DNA of 31,312 bases, taken from contig JAFTQI010000030.1 in assembly GCA_017462825.1 (NCBI GenBank), positions 1 to 31,312 on the forward strand, read 5' to 3'. Shown one piece after another: positions 8,421-16,074 of the stretch (positions are counted from its first letter, which is position 1; the number at the start of each line of letters is the position of its first letter). Below the pieces are notes generated by a model, which saw only the letters and a list, made by a program, of their open reading frames with translations, made no database searches and had not been told where the DNA came from. Source of the stretch: Clostridia bacterium. Its GTDB lineage: Bacteria; Bacillota_A; Clostridia; Christensenellales; Borkfalkiaceae. The position numbers were made by a program, and so were the translations under genes.

Positions 8421-8872
8421 TGTTGTCGTCTATATTTCCGCAACGCTTAAAAGATTTAATGCAATTTGAAGGAAAAACGGAATATGCGCTTACGAAAAAT
8501 ACGGGGCTATCCTTTCATTCGGTCAGCGATTGGGTAAAGGGCTTGCATTATCCCGACGCAAAGGCGCTTTTGATTCTTGCGGATTATTTTAAAATTAGCG
8601 TGGATTATCTTTTGGGGTTGGATGACGTGTTTGTATGCGTAGAGAAGAATAGTCCGACGATAGAAAAAGCCCAAAAGTCTTTGATAGGACGTTTGCGTGC
8701 ATATAAGGAAAGAAAAGGGATTTCTCATTGGCGGTTGGCAAAATATTTGAAAGTTGGACAATCGACGGAAAAAAGATGGTTTGAGCAAGGTGCGATGCCT
8801 GAAACGGCGATTTTAATTAGAATTTCACAGTTATTGGAAGAATCTTTAGACGATTTGTTAGGACGAAAATAG
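8420..8872 (+). CDS. XRE-family regulator with two helix-turn-helix domains
   Basis: This 150-residue cytoplasmic protein appears to contain two Cro/CI-type HTH domains in tandem and little else. Domain 1 (about 5-66) includes YALTKNTGLSFHSVSDWVKG and ends in the typical FKISVDYLLG. Domain 2 (about 88-150) includes HWRLAKYLKVGQSTEKRW and ends LEESLDDLLGRK, the same closing motif. AAGGAG 6-10 bases upstream of the ATG supports the start. comEC begins six bases after its stop, so the two are probably co-transcribed. There is no sensor or oligomerisation domain, so it may bind as a pseudo-dimer on its own. Its targets are unknown; comEC and its own promoter are the obvious candidates. Confidence 0.85.
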   Translation: MLSSIFPQRLKDLMQFEGKTEYALTKNTGLSFHSVSDWVKGLHYPDAKALLILADYFKISVDYLLGLDDVFVCVEKNSPTIEKAQKSLIGRLRAYKERKGISHWRLAKYLKVGQSTEKRWFEQGAMPETAILIRISQLLEESLDDLLGRK

Positions 8873-8878
8873 TAGGTT

Positions 8879-10543
8879 ATGTACGAAACGCAAGGACAGG
8901 AAAGAAAAACGGAAGATAAACTTTTTAATTTTCGTCCTGCTTGTTTTGCTGCGGCGTTTCTTTGCTTGGGTATAACGCTTTCCTATCACGTAAAATTGAA
9001 CGGTGTTTCCGCTTGGTGGTCGCTTTTGCTACTGCCGATTTTGGGAATGCCGTTTTTCTTTTGCTCGGCACAAAAGCGAAAACGCTTGATTATCTCCGTC
9101 TTGCTTTTGTTCTTTTCCTTTTTTATCGGGTATTTTTCTTTCTCGAAAACGCTCGGCGATTTTGAAGATTGTACCCGCTACAATGGGGGACATACCGTTG
9201 TGGGGAAGGTGGTGGATATACGGGAGTACGATACAAGCATAGCGGTGACTTTGGACAAACTGTATATCGACGGAAAAGGGGAAAACGGACGGCTCAAGGC
9301 GTACCTGTCCCCGTCTTTTTGCGAAAATATAGAGTTGGCGGACGAACTGTTGCTGTTCGGTAAGCTGGAAACGGACGTTGCGTATAAAAACGATTACGGT
9401 TTTCGCGCGAATGATATAGGGGATAATCTCCGTTTTCGTTTGTCTAGCGCGGAATATTGTGAAGTGACGGACGAATATAACGATATTTTCTTGAAAATCC
9501 GTCAACGCATTACGAATGTCGTTTATGCGGGAATGGATAGTGAACCTGCCGCGGTGACGGTTGCCGTTTTGACGGGGAATACTTACGGCATAGAAGAAGC
9601 CGCGCTTGAAAATATGCGCGCGGGCGGTATCGCGCACGTTTTTGCTGTTTCGGGACTGCACGTGGGCGCGTTGTACGCCTTTTGTCTATTGCTGTATAAG
9701 AAAACTTCGTTAAAGAAACTCGCCAACCCCGTGCGTTTTCTTTTGTTGTGTACAATTCTTTTATTTTACGGCGGGATATGCGGATTTTCACCGTCGATAA
9801 TCCGCGCGACCGTTTTGTGCTTGGTCGCTTACGGCGCAAAAATCATCGGGATAAAGACTGACCTTTTGGACGTGCTTGGACTAGGCGCGTTTATAGTGCT
9901 TTGTGTTACGCCTACCGCGCTTTTTGAGGTAGGGTTTCAGCTCTCGTTTGCGGCGTGCTTTGGGATTGCAATATTATCAAAACGGATAGGGCAGGTATTT
10001 GATGAAATTTGCAAAGGCGTGGGGAAAGTATTCAAAAAAGAATGGGCGCAGCCCCATTATTTACCGAACGGAGACACCCTGCCGCCGAGTTTGTTGGAGC
10101 TTTTCCGTCGCAAGGTGCGTTCCCTTTTGTCGGTGAGTATTGCGGCGCAAATTACTACCGCACCGATTCTAATTTCGTCGTTTGGCTATTTGTCGGGCTG
10201 GTCGCTCGTTTTGAATTTTTTCTTTGTGCCCTTTATCAGCGGAGTATTCTCGGTATTATTGGCGCTTGTTTTCCTTGCTGCGGCGTTGCCTATTTCCTTT
10301 GCGCCGATTTTGTTGTACGCGCCGAACGCCGTTTGGTCGGTTGTGCTGCTTTTGTTTGAACTGGTGGATTTTTCGGCGTTTACGGTGACGGGGATTCGGT
10401 TGATTGGTGCAACAAAAGTGCTTTACTATAGCGGACTTACGCTTGGGACGGATAAATTGAACATACCTTTGGCATGGCGAAAGGGGATTTCGGCGGTGTT
10501 TTTCTTTGCGTTTTTTGTCTGCGTGTGCGCGTTGAGCTTTTAA
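8879..10543 (+). CDS. comEC: ComEC/Rec2-type DNA-uptake channel, lacking the metallo-beta-lactamase domain
   Basis: ComEC is the inner-membrane channel that passes single-stranded DNA into the cell during transformation. The 554-residue product has N-terminal membrane helices (about 22-100), an OB-like DUF4131 region (about 105-195) and the competence domain (about 220-500). The competence domain carries the signature AGGIAHVFAVSGLHVG and the later GFSPSIIRATVL and FEVGFQLSFAACFGI, followed by more membrane helices. Typical full-length ComEC proteins of 700-800 residues add a C-terminal metallo-beta-lactamase nuclease-like domain; this one ends after the last helix, as some Clostridia versions do. 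The ribosome binding site is weak (TAGG), suggesting coupling to the upstream regulator. The comEC-holA order is common in Firmicutes. Confidence 0.9.
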   Translation: MYETQGQERKTEDKLFNFRPACFAAAFLCLGITLSYHVKLNGVSAWWSLLLLPILGMPFFFCSAQKRKRLIISVLLLFFSFFIGYFSFSKTLGDFEDCTRYNGGHTVVGKVVDIREYDTSIAVTLDKLYIDGKGENGRLKAYLSPSFCENIELADELLLFGKLETDVAYKNDYGFRANDIGDNLRFRLSSAEYCEVTDEYNDIFLKIRQRITNVVYAGMDSEPAAVTVAVLTGNTYGIEEAALENMRAGGIAHVFAVSGLHVGALYAFCLLLYKKTSLKKLANPVRFLLLCTILLFYGGICGFSPSIIRATVLCLVAYGAKIIGIKTDLLDVLGLGAFIVLCVTPTALFEVGFQLSFAACFGIAILSKRIGQVFDEICKGVGKVFKKEWAQPHYLPNGDTLPPSLLELFRRKVRSLLSVSIAAQITTAPILISSFGYLSGWSLVLNFFFVPFISGVFSVLLALVFLAAALPISFAPILLYAPNAVWSVVLLLFELVDFSAFTVTGIRLIGATKVLYYSGLTLGTDKLNIPLAWRKGISAVFFFAFFVCVCALSF

Positions 10544-10546
10544 ATT

Positions 10547-10588
10547 GGGGCTGAAAGAAGAAACTTCTTTCAAGCCCTTGATTTTTTA
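10547..10588 (+). terminator. Terminator after comEC
   Basis: GGGCTGAAAGAAG (10548-10560) pairs with CTTCTTTCAAGCCC (10564-10577), with one bulged A, around loop AAA. A T tract follows. The tail also contains the -35 box of the holA promoter. Confidence 0.8.
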
Positions 10589-10606
10589 GGGGGAATGTGG
10601 TATAAT
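10578..10606 (+). promoter_or_regulatory. Strong extended -10 promoter for holA
   Basis: TTGATT (10578-10583), a 17-base spacer and TATAAT (10601-10606), with TG one base upstream of the -10 box. It overlaps the comEC terminator tail, so holA is an independent transcription unit. Confidence 0.8.
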
Positions 10607-10641
10607 AAAAACACGAAATATGCAAAGGGAGTGGGCGCTAC

Positions 10642-11640
10642 ATGAAATACGTCGATTTCAAAAAATTTACCGATGAAAACGGCGCGCAGCCTATCTACCT
10701 TTTTGAAGGAGAGGAAAGCTATTTTCGCGACAAGGGCGAGGCACTTTTGAAAGCTCGTTTTTTGCAAGAGCCGACTCTCGATTATTCTGCGTTTGACGGC
10801 GGGAGTTTGAAAGGGGATAAGATACGGGATTTGATTTCCGCGGCGAATAGTTTTCCGTTTATCAGCGAAAAACGCGTGGTGAAAGTGAGTGAGTTTTATC
10901 CAACGGAAAAGGACTATGAAACCTACCTTAAAGAGTTTTTCGACGATCCGTCTCCGGACAGTATTTTGATGATTTTTAATTCGCAAAAGGCGAAAACGGG
11001 CAGCGCTGCGCTTGCGAAAAAACCGAACGTGACGTATGTGGACTGTTCCCGCTCGGACGAAGAAACGGTCAAGCGTTGGATTTATTTGACTTGCAAAAAG
11101 GCGGGCGTGTACGCGGACGGGATTACCTGTGGTAAGATTGCGAATTACTGTTTGCTCGATATGTCGAGAATTGCGACGGAAACGGAAAAGCTGATCGGCT
11201 ATTGCGTGGCGGCGGAGAAAGACCGCATTACGGACGAAACGGTGGAGGCGCTTGTGTACGCCGATTCCGAGTATAAGATTTACGAGCTTGCAAACGCGCT
11301 TTCGAGAAAGAACTATTCCGAGTATATGAAAATCGTGAAAGAGCTTTCCGTGCGCGGCTTTAACGAAACGGCTTTTTTATCGGCGCTCGCGGCATACTTT
11401 AAAAATCTTTACGAGGCGGCGACGTGTAGAGGGAGCGATAAGGAAGTGGCGCTGACGCTTGGCGTAAAAGAATATGCGGTGAGAAAGAACCGCGAACAAG
11501 CCTCGAAATTTAGCAAAGACGACTTGTTCCGTTGCTATGAAACGACCTATACGGCGATTAGCGGTATCAAATGCGGAGAGCTAACCCCTCCGTCGGCGCT
11601 CAAAATGGTTACGGCACGGCTCTTTTTTGAGAAAAAGTAA
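10642..11640 (+). CDS. holA: DNA polymerase III delta subunit
   Basis: HolA is the clamp-loader subunit that opens the beta sliding clamp. The 332-residue sequence has the family pattern: an N-terminal stretch PIYLFEGEESYFRDKGEALL (about 17-36), an early region ending SEKRVVKVSEF (about 75-86), a central AAA+ lid-like region with CKKAGVYADGITCGKIANYC, and a C-terminal helical collar including ALSRKNYSEYMKIVKEL. As in other delta subunits there is no Walker A motif. AAGGGAG at 10625-10631 supports the ATG. Length is normal. It has its own promoter and is followed by about 100 bases before cdaA. Confidence 0.92.
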   Translation: MKYVDFKKFTDENGAQPIYLFEGEESYFRDKGEALLKARFLQEPTLDYSAFDGGSLKGDKIRDLISAANSFPFISEKRVVKVSEFYPTEKDYETYLKEFFDDPSPDSILMIFNSQKAKTGSAALAKKPNVTYVDCSRSDEETVKRWIYLTCKKAGVYADGITCGKIANYCLLDMSRIATETEKLIGYCVAAEKDRITDETVEALVYADSEYKIYELANALSRKNYSEYMKIVKELSVRGFNETAFLSALAAYFKNLYEAATCRGSDKEVALTLGVKEYAVRKNREQASKFSKDDLFRCYETTYTAISGIKCGELTPPSALKMVTARLFFEKK

Positions 11641-11681
11641 AAAAACGCCTAAAAACACTTTCTTTTTTACGGTTTATTTTA

Positions 11682-11687
11682 TATAAT
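11682..11687 (+). promoter_or_regulatory. Probable -10 box upstream of cdaA
   Basis: TATAAT at 11682-11687 sits in an AT-rich stretch about 55 bases before the cdaA ATG. The -35 match at 17 bases (TTTCTT) is poor. The leader also holds a small hairpin, TCCGC/GCGGA at 11707-11722. The call is moderate. Confidence 0.5.
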
Positions 11688-11740
11688 AAAATAGTACGAA
11701 ACCTTTTCCGCTTTTTTGCGGACAAAGAACGGAGGATATT

Positions 11741-12619
11741 ATGGGACGACTTCTGGCGGCGTCGATCGATTTTAAGGCGCTTAAAGATAATGCGGTGGCA
11801 TTCTTTAAGGATTTTGGGGCAATCTACGCGGTGGAGATTTGCTTGTTTTTCTTAATGATTTTTTTCGTGTCGAAAGTGCTTCGCGATAACGACGCGACAA
11901 AGCTGATGGTGCTCTATTGGGTGTTCATTTTAGCTGGCGGCGCTATGCACTTGTTCGATTCGCAAATTATGACGCAGCAGTTTTTCCTTTTCTACGTAAT
12001 TTTGCTTTCGGGCATTATGCTGATTTTGTTCAGCGTGGAAGTTAAAAAATATTTTTGGGACGTGCAACCGACCAAAAAAGGCACGCCGTCCGAAAAAACG
12101 TTCGGGGGCGTGGAAACCCGTTCGCAGGCGGATACCGAGCGCTGTATTGAAAAAATTGTAAAAGCGTTGCAAAATATGTCGAAAAATAACGTCGGTGCGT
12201 TGATTGTGCTTTCCAAAGGCGGTTTGCCTAAACAAGTATTGCAAAGTGGCGTTATGATCGAAGCGGAGATTTCCACGGAGCTTATCGAGGGGGTGTTTTT
12301 TCCGAAAGCGCCTTTGCATGACGGGGCAATGATTATTCTTGGACATAAGATTCAAGCGGCGGGTTGTTTCTTGCCGTTGACGCAAAAGACGAGTTATCCT
12401 AAGGAATACGGTACGCGTCATCGCGCGGCGATCGGGATTACGGAAGTTGCGAACGTGATTTCCCTTGTCGTTTCCGAAGAAACGGGGATTATTTCGATTG
12501 TGGATAAGGGCAGCGTGACGCGGTATGCCGATCACGATATGTTGATGATGGCATTGAAAGATTATTATTGGCAGGAAATGCCTTTAACAGATAAAAAACG
12601 CAGCGGAGGTATCAGATGA
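11741..12619 (+). CDS. cdaA: Membrane diadenylate cyclase CdaA
   Basis: CdaA makes the second messenger c-di-AMP from two ATP, controlling potassium, osmolyte and cell-wall balance. The 292-residue protein has three N-terminal membrane helices (about 27-47, 57-74 and 82-101), a short linker, and a DAC domain from about 130. Both catalytic signatures are intact: PLHDGAMII with D194-G195-A196 and GTRHRAAIG with R226-H227-R228. GGAGG at 11731-11735 gives a clear start. Its stop overlaps the next ATG (ATGA). The partner in other Firmicutes is CdaR (YbbR), of which only a short remnant follows. GlmM, often third in this operon, is absent here. Confidence 0.96.
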   Translation: MGRLLAASIDFKALKDNAVAFFKDFGAIYAVEICLFFLMIFFVSKVLRDNDATKLMVLYWVFILAGGAMHLFDSQIMTQQFFLFYVILLSGIMLILFSVEVKKYFWDVQPTKKGTPSEKTFGGVETRSQADTERCIEKIVKALQNMSKNNVGALIVLSKGGLPKQVLQSGVMIEAEISTELIEGVFFPKAPLHDGAMIILGHKIQAAGCFLPLTQKTSYPKEYGTRHRAAIGITEVANVISLVVSEETGIISIVDKGSVTRYADHDMLMMALKDYYWQEMPLTDKKRSGGIR

Positions 12620-12720
12620 AATTCGGTCGGTTTTTAAAAAACGTATTCGTATCCAAATTTTGGATCAAAGCAATTTCGCTTTTGCTTGCGGTGTTTGTTG
12701 TGTTAGTCATGAACGTTTAA
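12616..12720 (+). CDS. 34-residue CdaR/YbbR N-terminal membrane anchor (minimal or truncated CdaR)
   Basis: A 34-codon gene overlaps the cdaA stop by four bases (ATGA) and has a full GGAGG at 12605-12609, six bases before its ATG, so it is very likely translated. The product has a basic start (MKFGRFLKNVF), then SKFWIKAISLLLAVFVVLV as one membrane helix, ending NV. This matches the N-terminal anchor of YbbR/CdaR proteins, which precedes several extracytoplasmic YbbR repeats; here a TAA follows the helix directly. The 40 bases before lysC hold no YbbR coding remnant. It is either a decayed cdaR whose body was deleted or a functional micro-regulator that touches CdaA in the membrane. Confidence 0.7.
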   Translation: MKFGRFLKNVFVSKFWIKAISLLLAVFVVLVMNV

Positions 12721-12772
12721 AAGTTAATCAAGAGAGAATAGAAAATTAGAGAAAAATTTCTTGGGAGTTTTT

Positions 12773-14116
12773 ATGGGATTAAAAGTATGTAAATTCGGCG
12801 GTACGTCGATGGCAAGTGCGCAGACGATTACGGCTGTGGCAAATATCATTAACGCGGATGATGAAAGACGCTACGTCGTCGTTTCCGCGCCGGGTAAGAG
12901 ATTTAGCGGGGATATTAAAGTCACCGATTTGCTTTACCAATGCGCGGACGAGGTGGAAGCGGGGAGCATTGCCGCATTCAAGGAAACCTTTCAAAAGATC
13001 CGCAACCGTTTTACGAGTATTGAAACGGAAATCGGCAGGGAATTGAACATCAAGGCTGGACTTGACGAAGCGGAAAACGCGATTTTAGACGGCGCGGGCA
13101 GGGATTACTGTGCTTCGCGCGGCGAGTTCTTGGCTGCAAAGATTATGGCGGCGGTTTTGGACGTGCCTTTTGTGGACGCGACGGAGTTTGTACGCTTTGC
13201 GCCCGACGGTTCGTTGGACGAAAAGACGTTCGAGATTGCGGCGGAAGTATTAAAGGAATATCCGCGTGCCGTGATTCCTGGGTTCTACGGCTTAGGCGTA
13301 GACGGAAAGGTCAAGACTTTCTCGCGCGGTGGCGGCGATATTTCCGGCTCGATCGTTGCGCGCTCGGTGATGGCGTCGCTTTATGAAAATTGGACGGACG
13401 TAAGCGGTTTCTATGCGTGCGATCCCCGTATCGTTAATTCGCCGAAATGGATTCCCGAACTCACCTATCAAGAGCTTCGCGAGCTTTCGTATATGGGGGC
13501 GAACGTTTTACATAGCGAGTCCATATTCCCTGTTCGAAGCGCAGGGATTCCTATCCGTATTTGCAACACCTTTAGTCCCAAAGACAAGGGTACTTATATC
13601 GTAAAAAATTCCACACGTGATATGCGCGACTACGTCGTTACGGGCGTAGCCGGTAAGAAAGGCTTTACGTCCATTACGTTGGAAAAATCGCTTATGAACT
13701 CTGAAGTCGGCTTCGTTGAAAAAGTACTTTCCGTAATTGGCAGAAGAAAGATTTCTTTTGAGCATTTACCTTCGGGGATCGATACCATGTCCTTGGTTAT
13801 CGACAACGAATACTTGAAAGATAACGCTTTGGCGGACTTGATGGCGGAGATGAAAGAGGTCGCGCAACCGGATAAAATCTATGCGCACGAAGATATTGCG
13901 CTCGTTGCGACGGTAGGGCACGGTATGGCGAAAAACGTCGGTACTTCAGCACGTCTTTTTAAAGCGCTTTCGCAAGCGGGAATTAACGTTAATATGATCG
14001 ATCAAGGCTCTAGTGAATTGAACATCATCGTGGGTGTTGAGAATAAGGATTGCGCTGATTGTATTCGTGCAATTTACGAAGAATTCTTGGGCAGAGACGA
14101 GGATGAAGTGTTTTAA
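12773..14116 (+). CDS. lysC: Aspartate kinase with two ACT domains
   Basis: This enzyme phosphorylates aspartate at the first step of lysine, threonine, methionine and diaminopimelate synthesis. The 447-residue product has the kinase start VCKFGGTSMA, the SAPGKR motif near 40-45, and FSRGGGDISGS near 186-196. Two C-terminal ACT domains follow: the first with ITLEKSLMNSEVGFVEKVLSV, the second with ATVGHGMAKNVGTSARLFKAL and INVNMIDQGSSELNI, the usual allosteric lysine or threonine site. I chose ATG 12773 because GGGAG (12763-12767) is correctly spaced for it; the TTG at 12761 is part of the leader. The next gene starts inside its last codons. Confidence 0.95.
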   Translation: MGLKVCKFGGTSMASAQTITAVANIINADDERRYVVVSAPGKRFSGDIKVTDLLYQCADEVEAGSIAAFKETFQKIRNRFTSIETEIGRELNIKAGLDEAENAILDGAGRDYCASRGEFLAAKIMAAVLDVPFVDATEFVRFAPDGSLDEKTFEIAAEVLKEYPRAVIPGFYGLGVDGKVKTFSRGGGDISGSIVARSVMASLYENWTDVSGFYACDPRIVNSPKWIPELTYQELRELSYMGANVLHSESIFPVRSAGIPIRICNTFSPKDKGTYIVKNSTRDMRDYVVTGVAGKKGFTSITLEKSLMNSEVGFVEKVLSVIGRRKISFEHLPSGIDTMSLVIDNEYLKDNALADLMAEMKEVAQPDKIYAHEDIALVATVGHGMAKNVGTSARLFKALSQAGINVNMIDQGSSELNIIVGVENKDCADCIRAIYEEFLGRDEDEVF

Positions 14117-14939
14117 GGTTAATTTACAAAGCGAATATTCCTTTTTAAAGGGCGGGGATTTAGAATGCCTTTTGATGGATTTTCCTTGGGACGGTGAAAA
14201 TACCATCGGTTGGAAAAGACCGGCATTGATCGTTGTTCCCGGCGGCGGCTATGGATCGTGTAGCCGTCGTGAGGGCGCGCCGATTGCAAGTGCGTTTTTT
14301 GCGCGTGGTTTTCAAACCTTTATTTTGCGCTATATTACGGACGGGGATAAAGCGCGTTACCCCGAGCAGCTCATTGAGCTTGCGGCGGCGGTCGATTATG
14401 TAAAAAAGCACGCGCAAGAGTTTGACGTAAACGAACAAGAAGTGTTTGTGGTCGGGTTCTCGGCGGGTGGTCATTTAACGGCGAATTTGGCTGTAGAATA
14501 CGCAAATGTAGAGACCTTATCAGGTATTGCGCTTGATTGTAAACCTACGGCGGTTGGGCTTTCCTATCCCGTTATTTCTAATAATTACGGGCATCAAGGG
14601 TCATATCAAAACCTTTTAAGAGGGTATTCGGACGAAGAAAAGCAAGAGCTTTTGAAGAAGTTAAACCTTGATCAATTGGTGACGGAAACTACGCCGCCTG
14701 CGTTTATTTGGACGACGGCGACGGATAAGGTAGTGCCTGCGGACAATTCGATTCGTTTTGCGCTTGCGTTGGACCGTTGCGGCGTACAGTACGAATTACA
14801 CGTTTATCCCAAAGGTCAGCATGGGCTTTCCACAGCGAGTTTGGAAATTAACAATCCACAGCCTGAAATGGAAAAAGCGGGCGCTTGGCTCGATGCTTGC
14901 GCAGCGTTCTTTAGAATGTATACCGAAGAAAAATATTAA
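14103..14939 (+). CDS. Alpha/beta-hydrolase, acetyl-esterase-like
   Basis: This is a cytoplasmic serine esterase of the BD-FAE / acetyl-xylan-esterase-like group; likely substrates are acetylated sugars or other small esters. With the start at ATG 14103 it has 278 residues and overlaps lysC by 14 bases, which suggests coupling. Motifs: oxyanion-hole strand VVPGGGYGSCSRREG (about 42-56), nucleophile elbow VGFSAGGHLTANL (about 117-129), acid motif TTATDKVVPADNS and the histidine KGQHGLS near the end, so the Ser-Asp-His triad is complete. There is no signal peptide. Longer starts inside lysC are less likely because they lack a ribosome binding site. Substrate is not determinable from sequence. 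Confidence 0.85.
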   Translation: MKCFKVNLQSEYSFLKGGDLECLLMDFPWDGENTIGWKRPALIVVPGGGYGSCSRREGAPIASAFFARGFQTFILRYITDGDKARYPEQLIELAAAVDYVKKHAQEFDVNEQEVFVVGFSAGGHLTANLAVEYANVETLSGIALDCKPTAVGLSYPVISNNYGHQGSYQNLLRGYSDEEKQELLKKLNLDQLVTETTPPAFIWTTATDKVVPADNSIRFALALDRCGVQYELHVYPKGQHGLSTASLEINNPQPEMEKAGAWLDACAAFFRMYTEEKY

Positions 14940-14953
14940 TTTTACGAAAGAAA

Positions 14954-14979
14954 AAAGGACGGAAAATATTCCGTCCTTT
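14954..14979. terminator. Bidirectional terminator between the esterase and deacetylase genes
   Basis: A perfect 11-bp stem, AAAGGACGGAA (14954-14964) with TTCCGTCCTTT (14969-14979) around loop AATA, is flanked by A and T runs. It serves both convergent genes. Confidence 0.85.
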
Positions 14980-14980
14980 G

Positions 14981-15850
14981 TCATTCATTGCGTACACGGT
15001 CTGGGGATTTAGGTCTTGCACGGATATATTCGCTCCCGTTTTTTAAGGGGCACGCGTTCGCTTTTGCCATGGCGGAAACGCTGACGGCTTGGTAGCCTTT
15101 ATCTTTTAAAGCAGGCAGCAGGCGTTTTAATGCCTCGACGGTATTTGGGTATCCGTCGTGCATAAGCACAATACAGCCGTTATAGCAGTTTTGTAGGATT
15201 TCATTATAGATTTGTTCTTCGCTAGTATTTGTCCAATCGAGCGTGTCGATCGTCCAATTAATGATGGGGGTAGATACGGTTTCTTGAATAAAGGCGTTGC
15301 ATTTCCCAAACGGCGCACGCAAAAGATGTAAAGACTTTTGGTCAATGGCTTGAAGCAGGCGGTCGGTTCGTTCGATTTCCGATAGAAGTGTTTCTTTGTC
15401 AAGCTTGGTAAGATCGTAGTGTGAATAGGTGTGATTGCCAAGCTCGAAGCCCATTGCGTCGGCAGCTTCAAGGCTGTGACGTGATGAGGGCGTTATATAT
15501 TGTCCGTTGCAAAACACGGTGGCGGTCGCTTTCCAATCGGGGTTTTGTTCGTTGTAATCGGCAAAGACGGCGAGAATATTTTCGAGTGTGTTTTTCGGCG
15601 CGTCGTCAAAAGTGAGCGCAATGAGCTTTCGCCTCGGCTGTATATAGGAAATATCTACGTCTGAGTAGTCCCAAATTTCTTGCATATCTTTTATCTCAGG
15701 GATAGGGAGTGTAGGAATAAATGAAGAAAAATCGGAAGTTTCCGTTGCGGAGCTTATTTCCGATTCGGTGGGGGCAGGTACGCGTTGGCAGCCGAGAATC
15801 GGGAGAGTAAAGCATAGAAAAGACAAAAGAAAGAGAAGTTGTTTTTGCAT
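14981..15850 (-). CDS. Polysaccharide deacetylase (CE4) lipoprotein
   Basis: This 289-residue protein is predicted to remove N- or O-acetyl groups from a cell-surface or environmental polysaccharide such as peptidoglycan. It begins with a lipoprotein signal peptide (MQKQLLFLLSFLCFTLPILG, Cys21), so it is probably anchored outside the cytoplasmic membrane. A Ser/Thr/Pro-rich linker (about 24-50) precedes the CE4 NodB domain. Catalytic motifs are TFDDA (80-84, D82 and D83), HTYSH (H140 and H144), RAPFG (R178), the TIDTLDW region and LMHDG near residue 230. All metal and catalytic residues appear present. It is transcribed alone on the minus strand, divergent from the sugar-kinase-like gene. Confidence 0.92.
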   Translation of the reverse strand: MQKQLLFLLSFLCFTLPILGCQRVPAPTESEISSATETSDFSSFIPTLPIPEIKDMQEIWDYSDVDISYIQPRRKLIALTFDDAPKNTLENILAVFADYNEQNPDWKATATVFCNGQYITPSSRHSLEAADAMGFELGNHTYSHYDLTKLDKETLLSEIERTDRLLQAIDQKSLHLLRAPFGKCNAFIQETVSTPIINWTIDTLDWTNTSEEQIYNEILQNCYNGCIVLMHDGYPNTVEALKRLLPALKDKGYQAVSVSAMAKANACPLKNGSEYIRARPKSPDRVRNE

Positions 15851-15933
15851 AACGAAAGTATGTTAATTTTTGGCGGTTTTATACGAGGTTTTGAAGGGAA
15901 GTAGGGGGTGGATGAGGAAAATTGTCAAAAGAC

Positions 15934-15962
15934 TTGACTTTACGGGTTTTGTGTGTTATAAT
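15934..15962 (+). promoter_or_regulatory. Near-consensus sigma-A promoter for the sugar-kinase-like gene
   Basis: TTGACT (15934-15939), a 17-base spacer and TATAAT (15957-15962). This predicts a leader of about 105 bases before the chosen start. The intergenic stretch 15851-16074 otherwise holds no gene I can support. Confidence 0.85.
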
Positions 15963-16074
15963 TATTTTGTTATACGAATGAGGAAAGTGAGCGAGTTGCC
16001 ACGGGTTTTGGCGAGAAAAACGGAAATTGCATACGAATAAAGATCCGTCAAAAGATAAGGTAAGGGACAGTATA

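Noticed and set aside
16027..16074. TTG start for the sugar-kinase-like gene
   Set aside because: No ribosome binding site precedes it and the family does not need the extra residues. ATG 16075 follows AGGGA.
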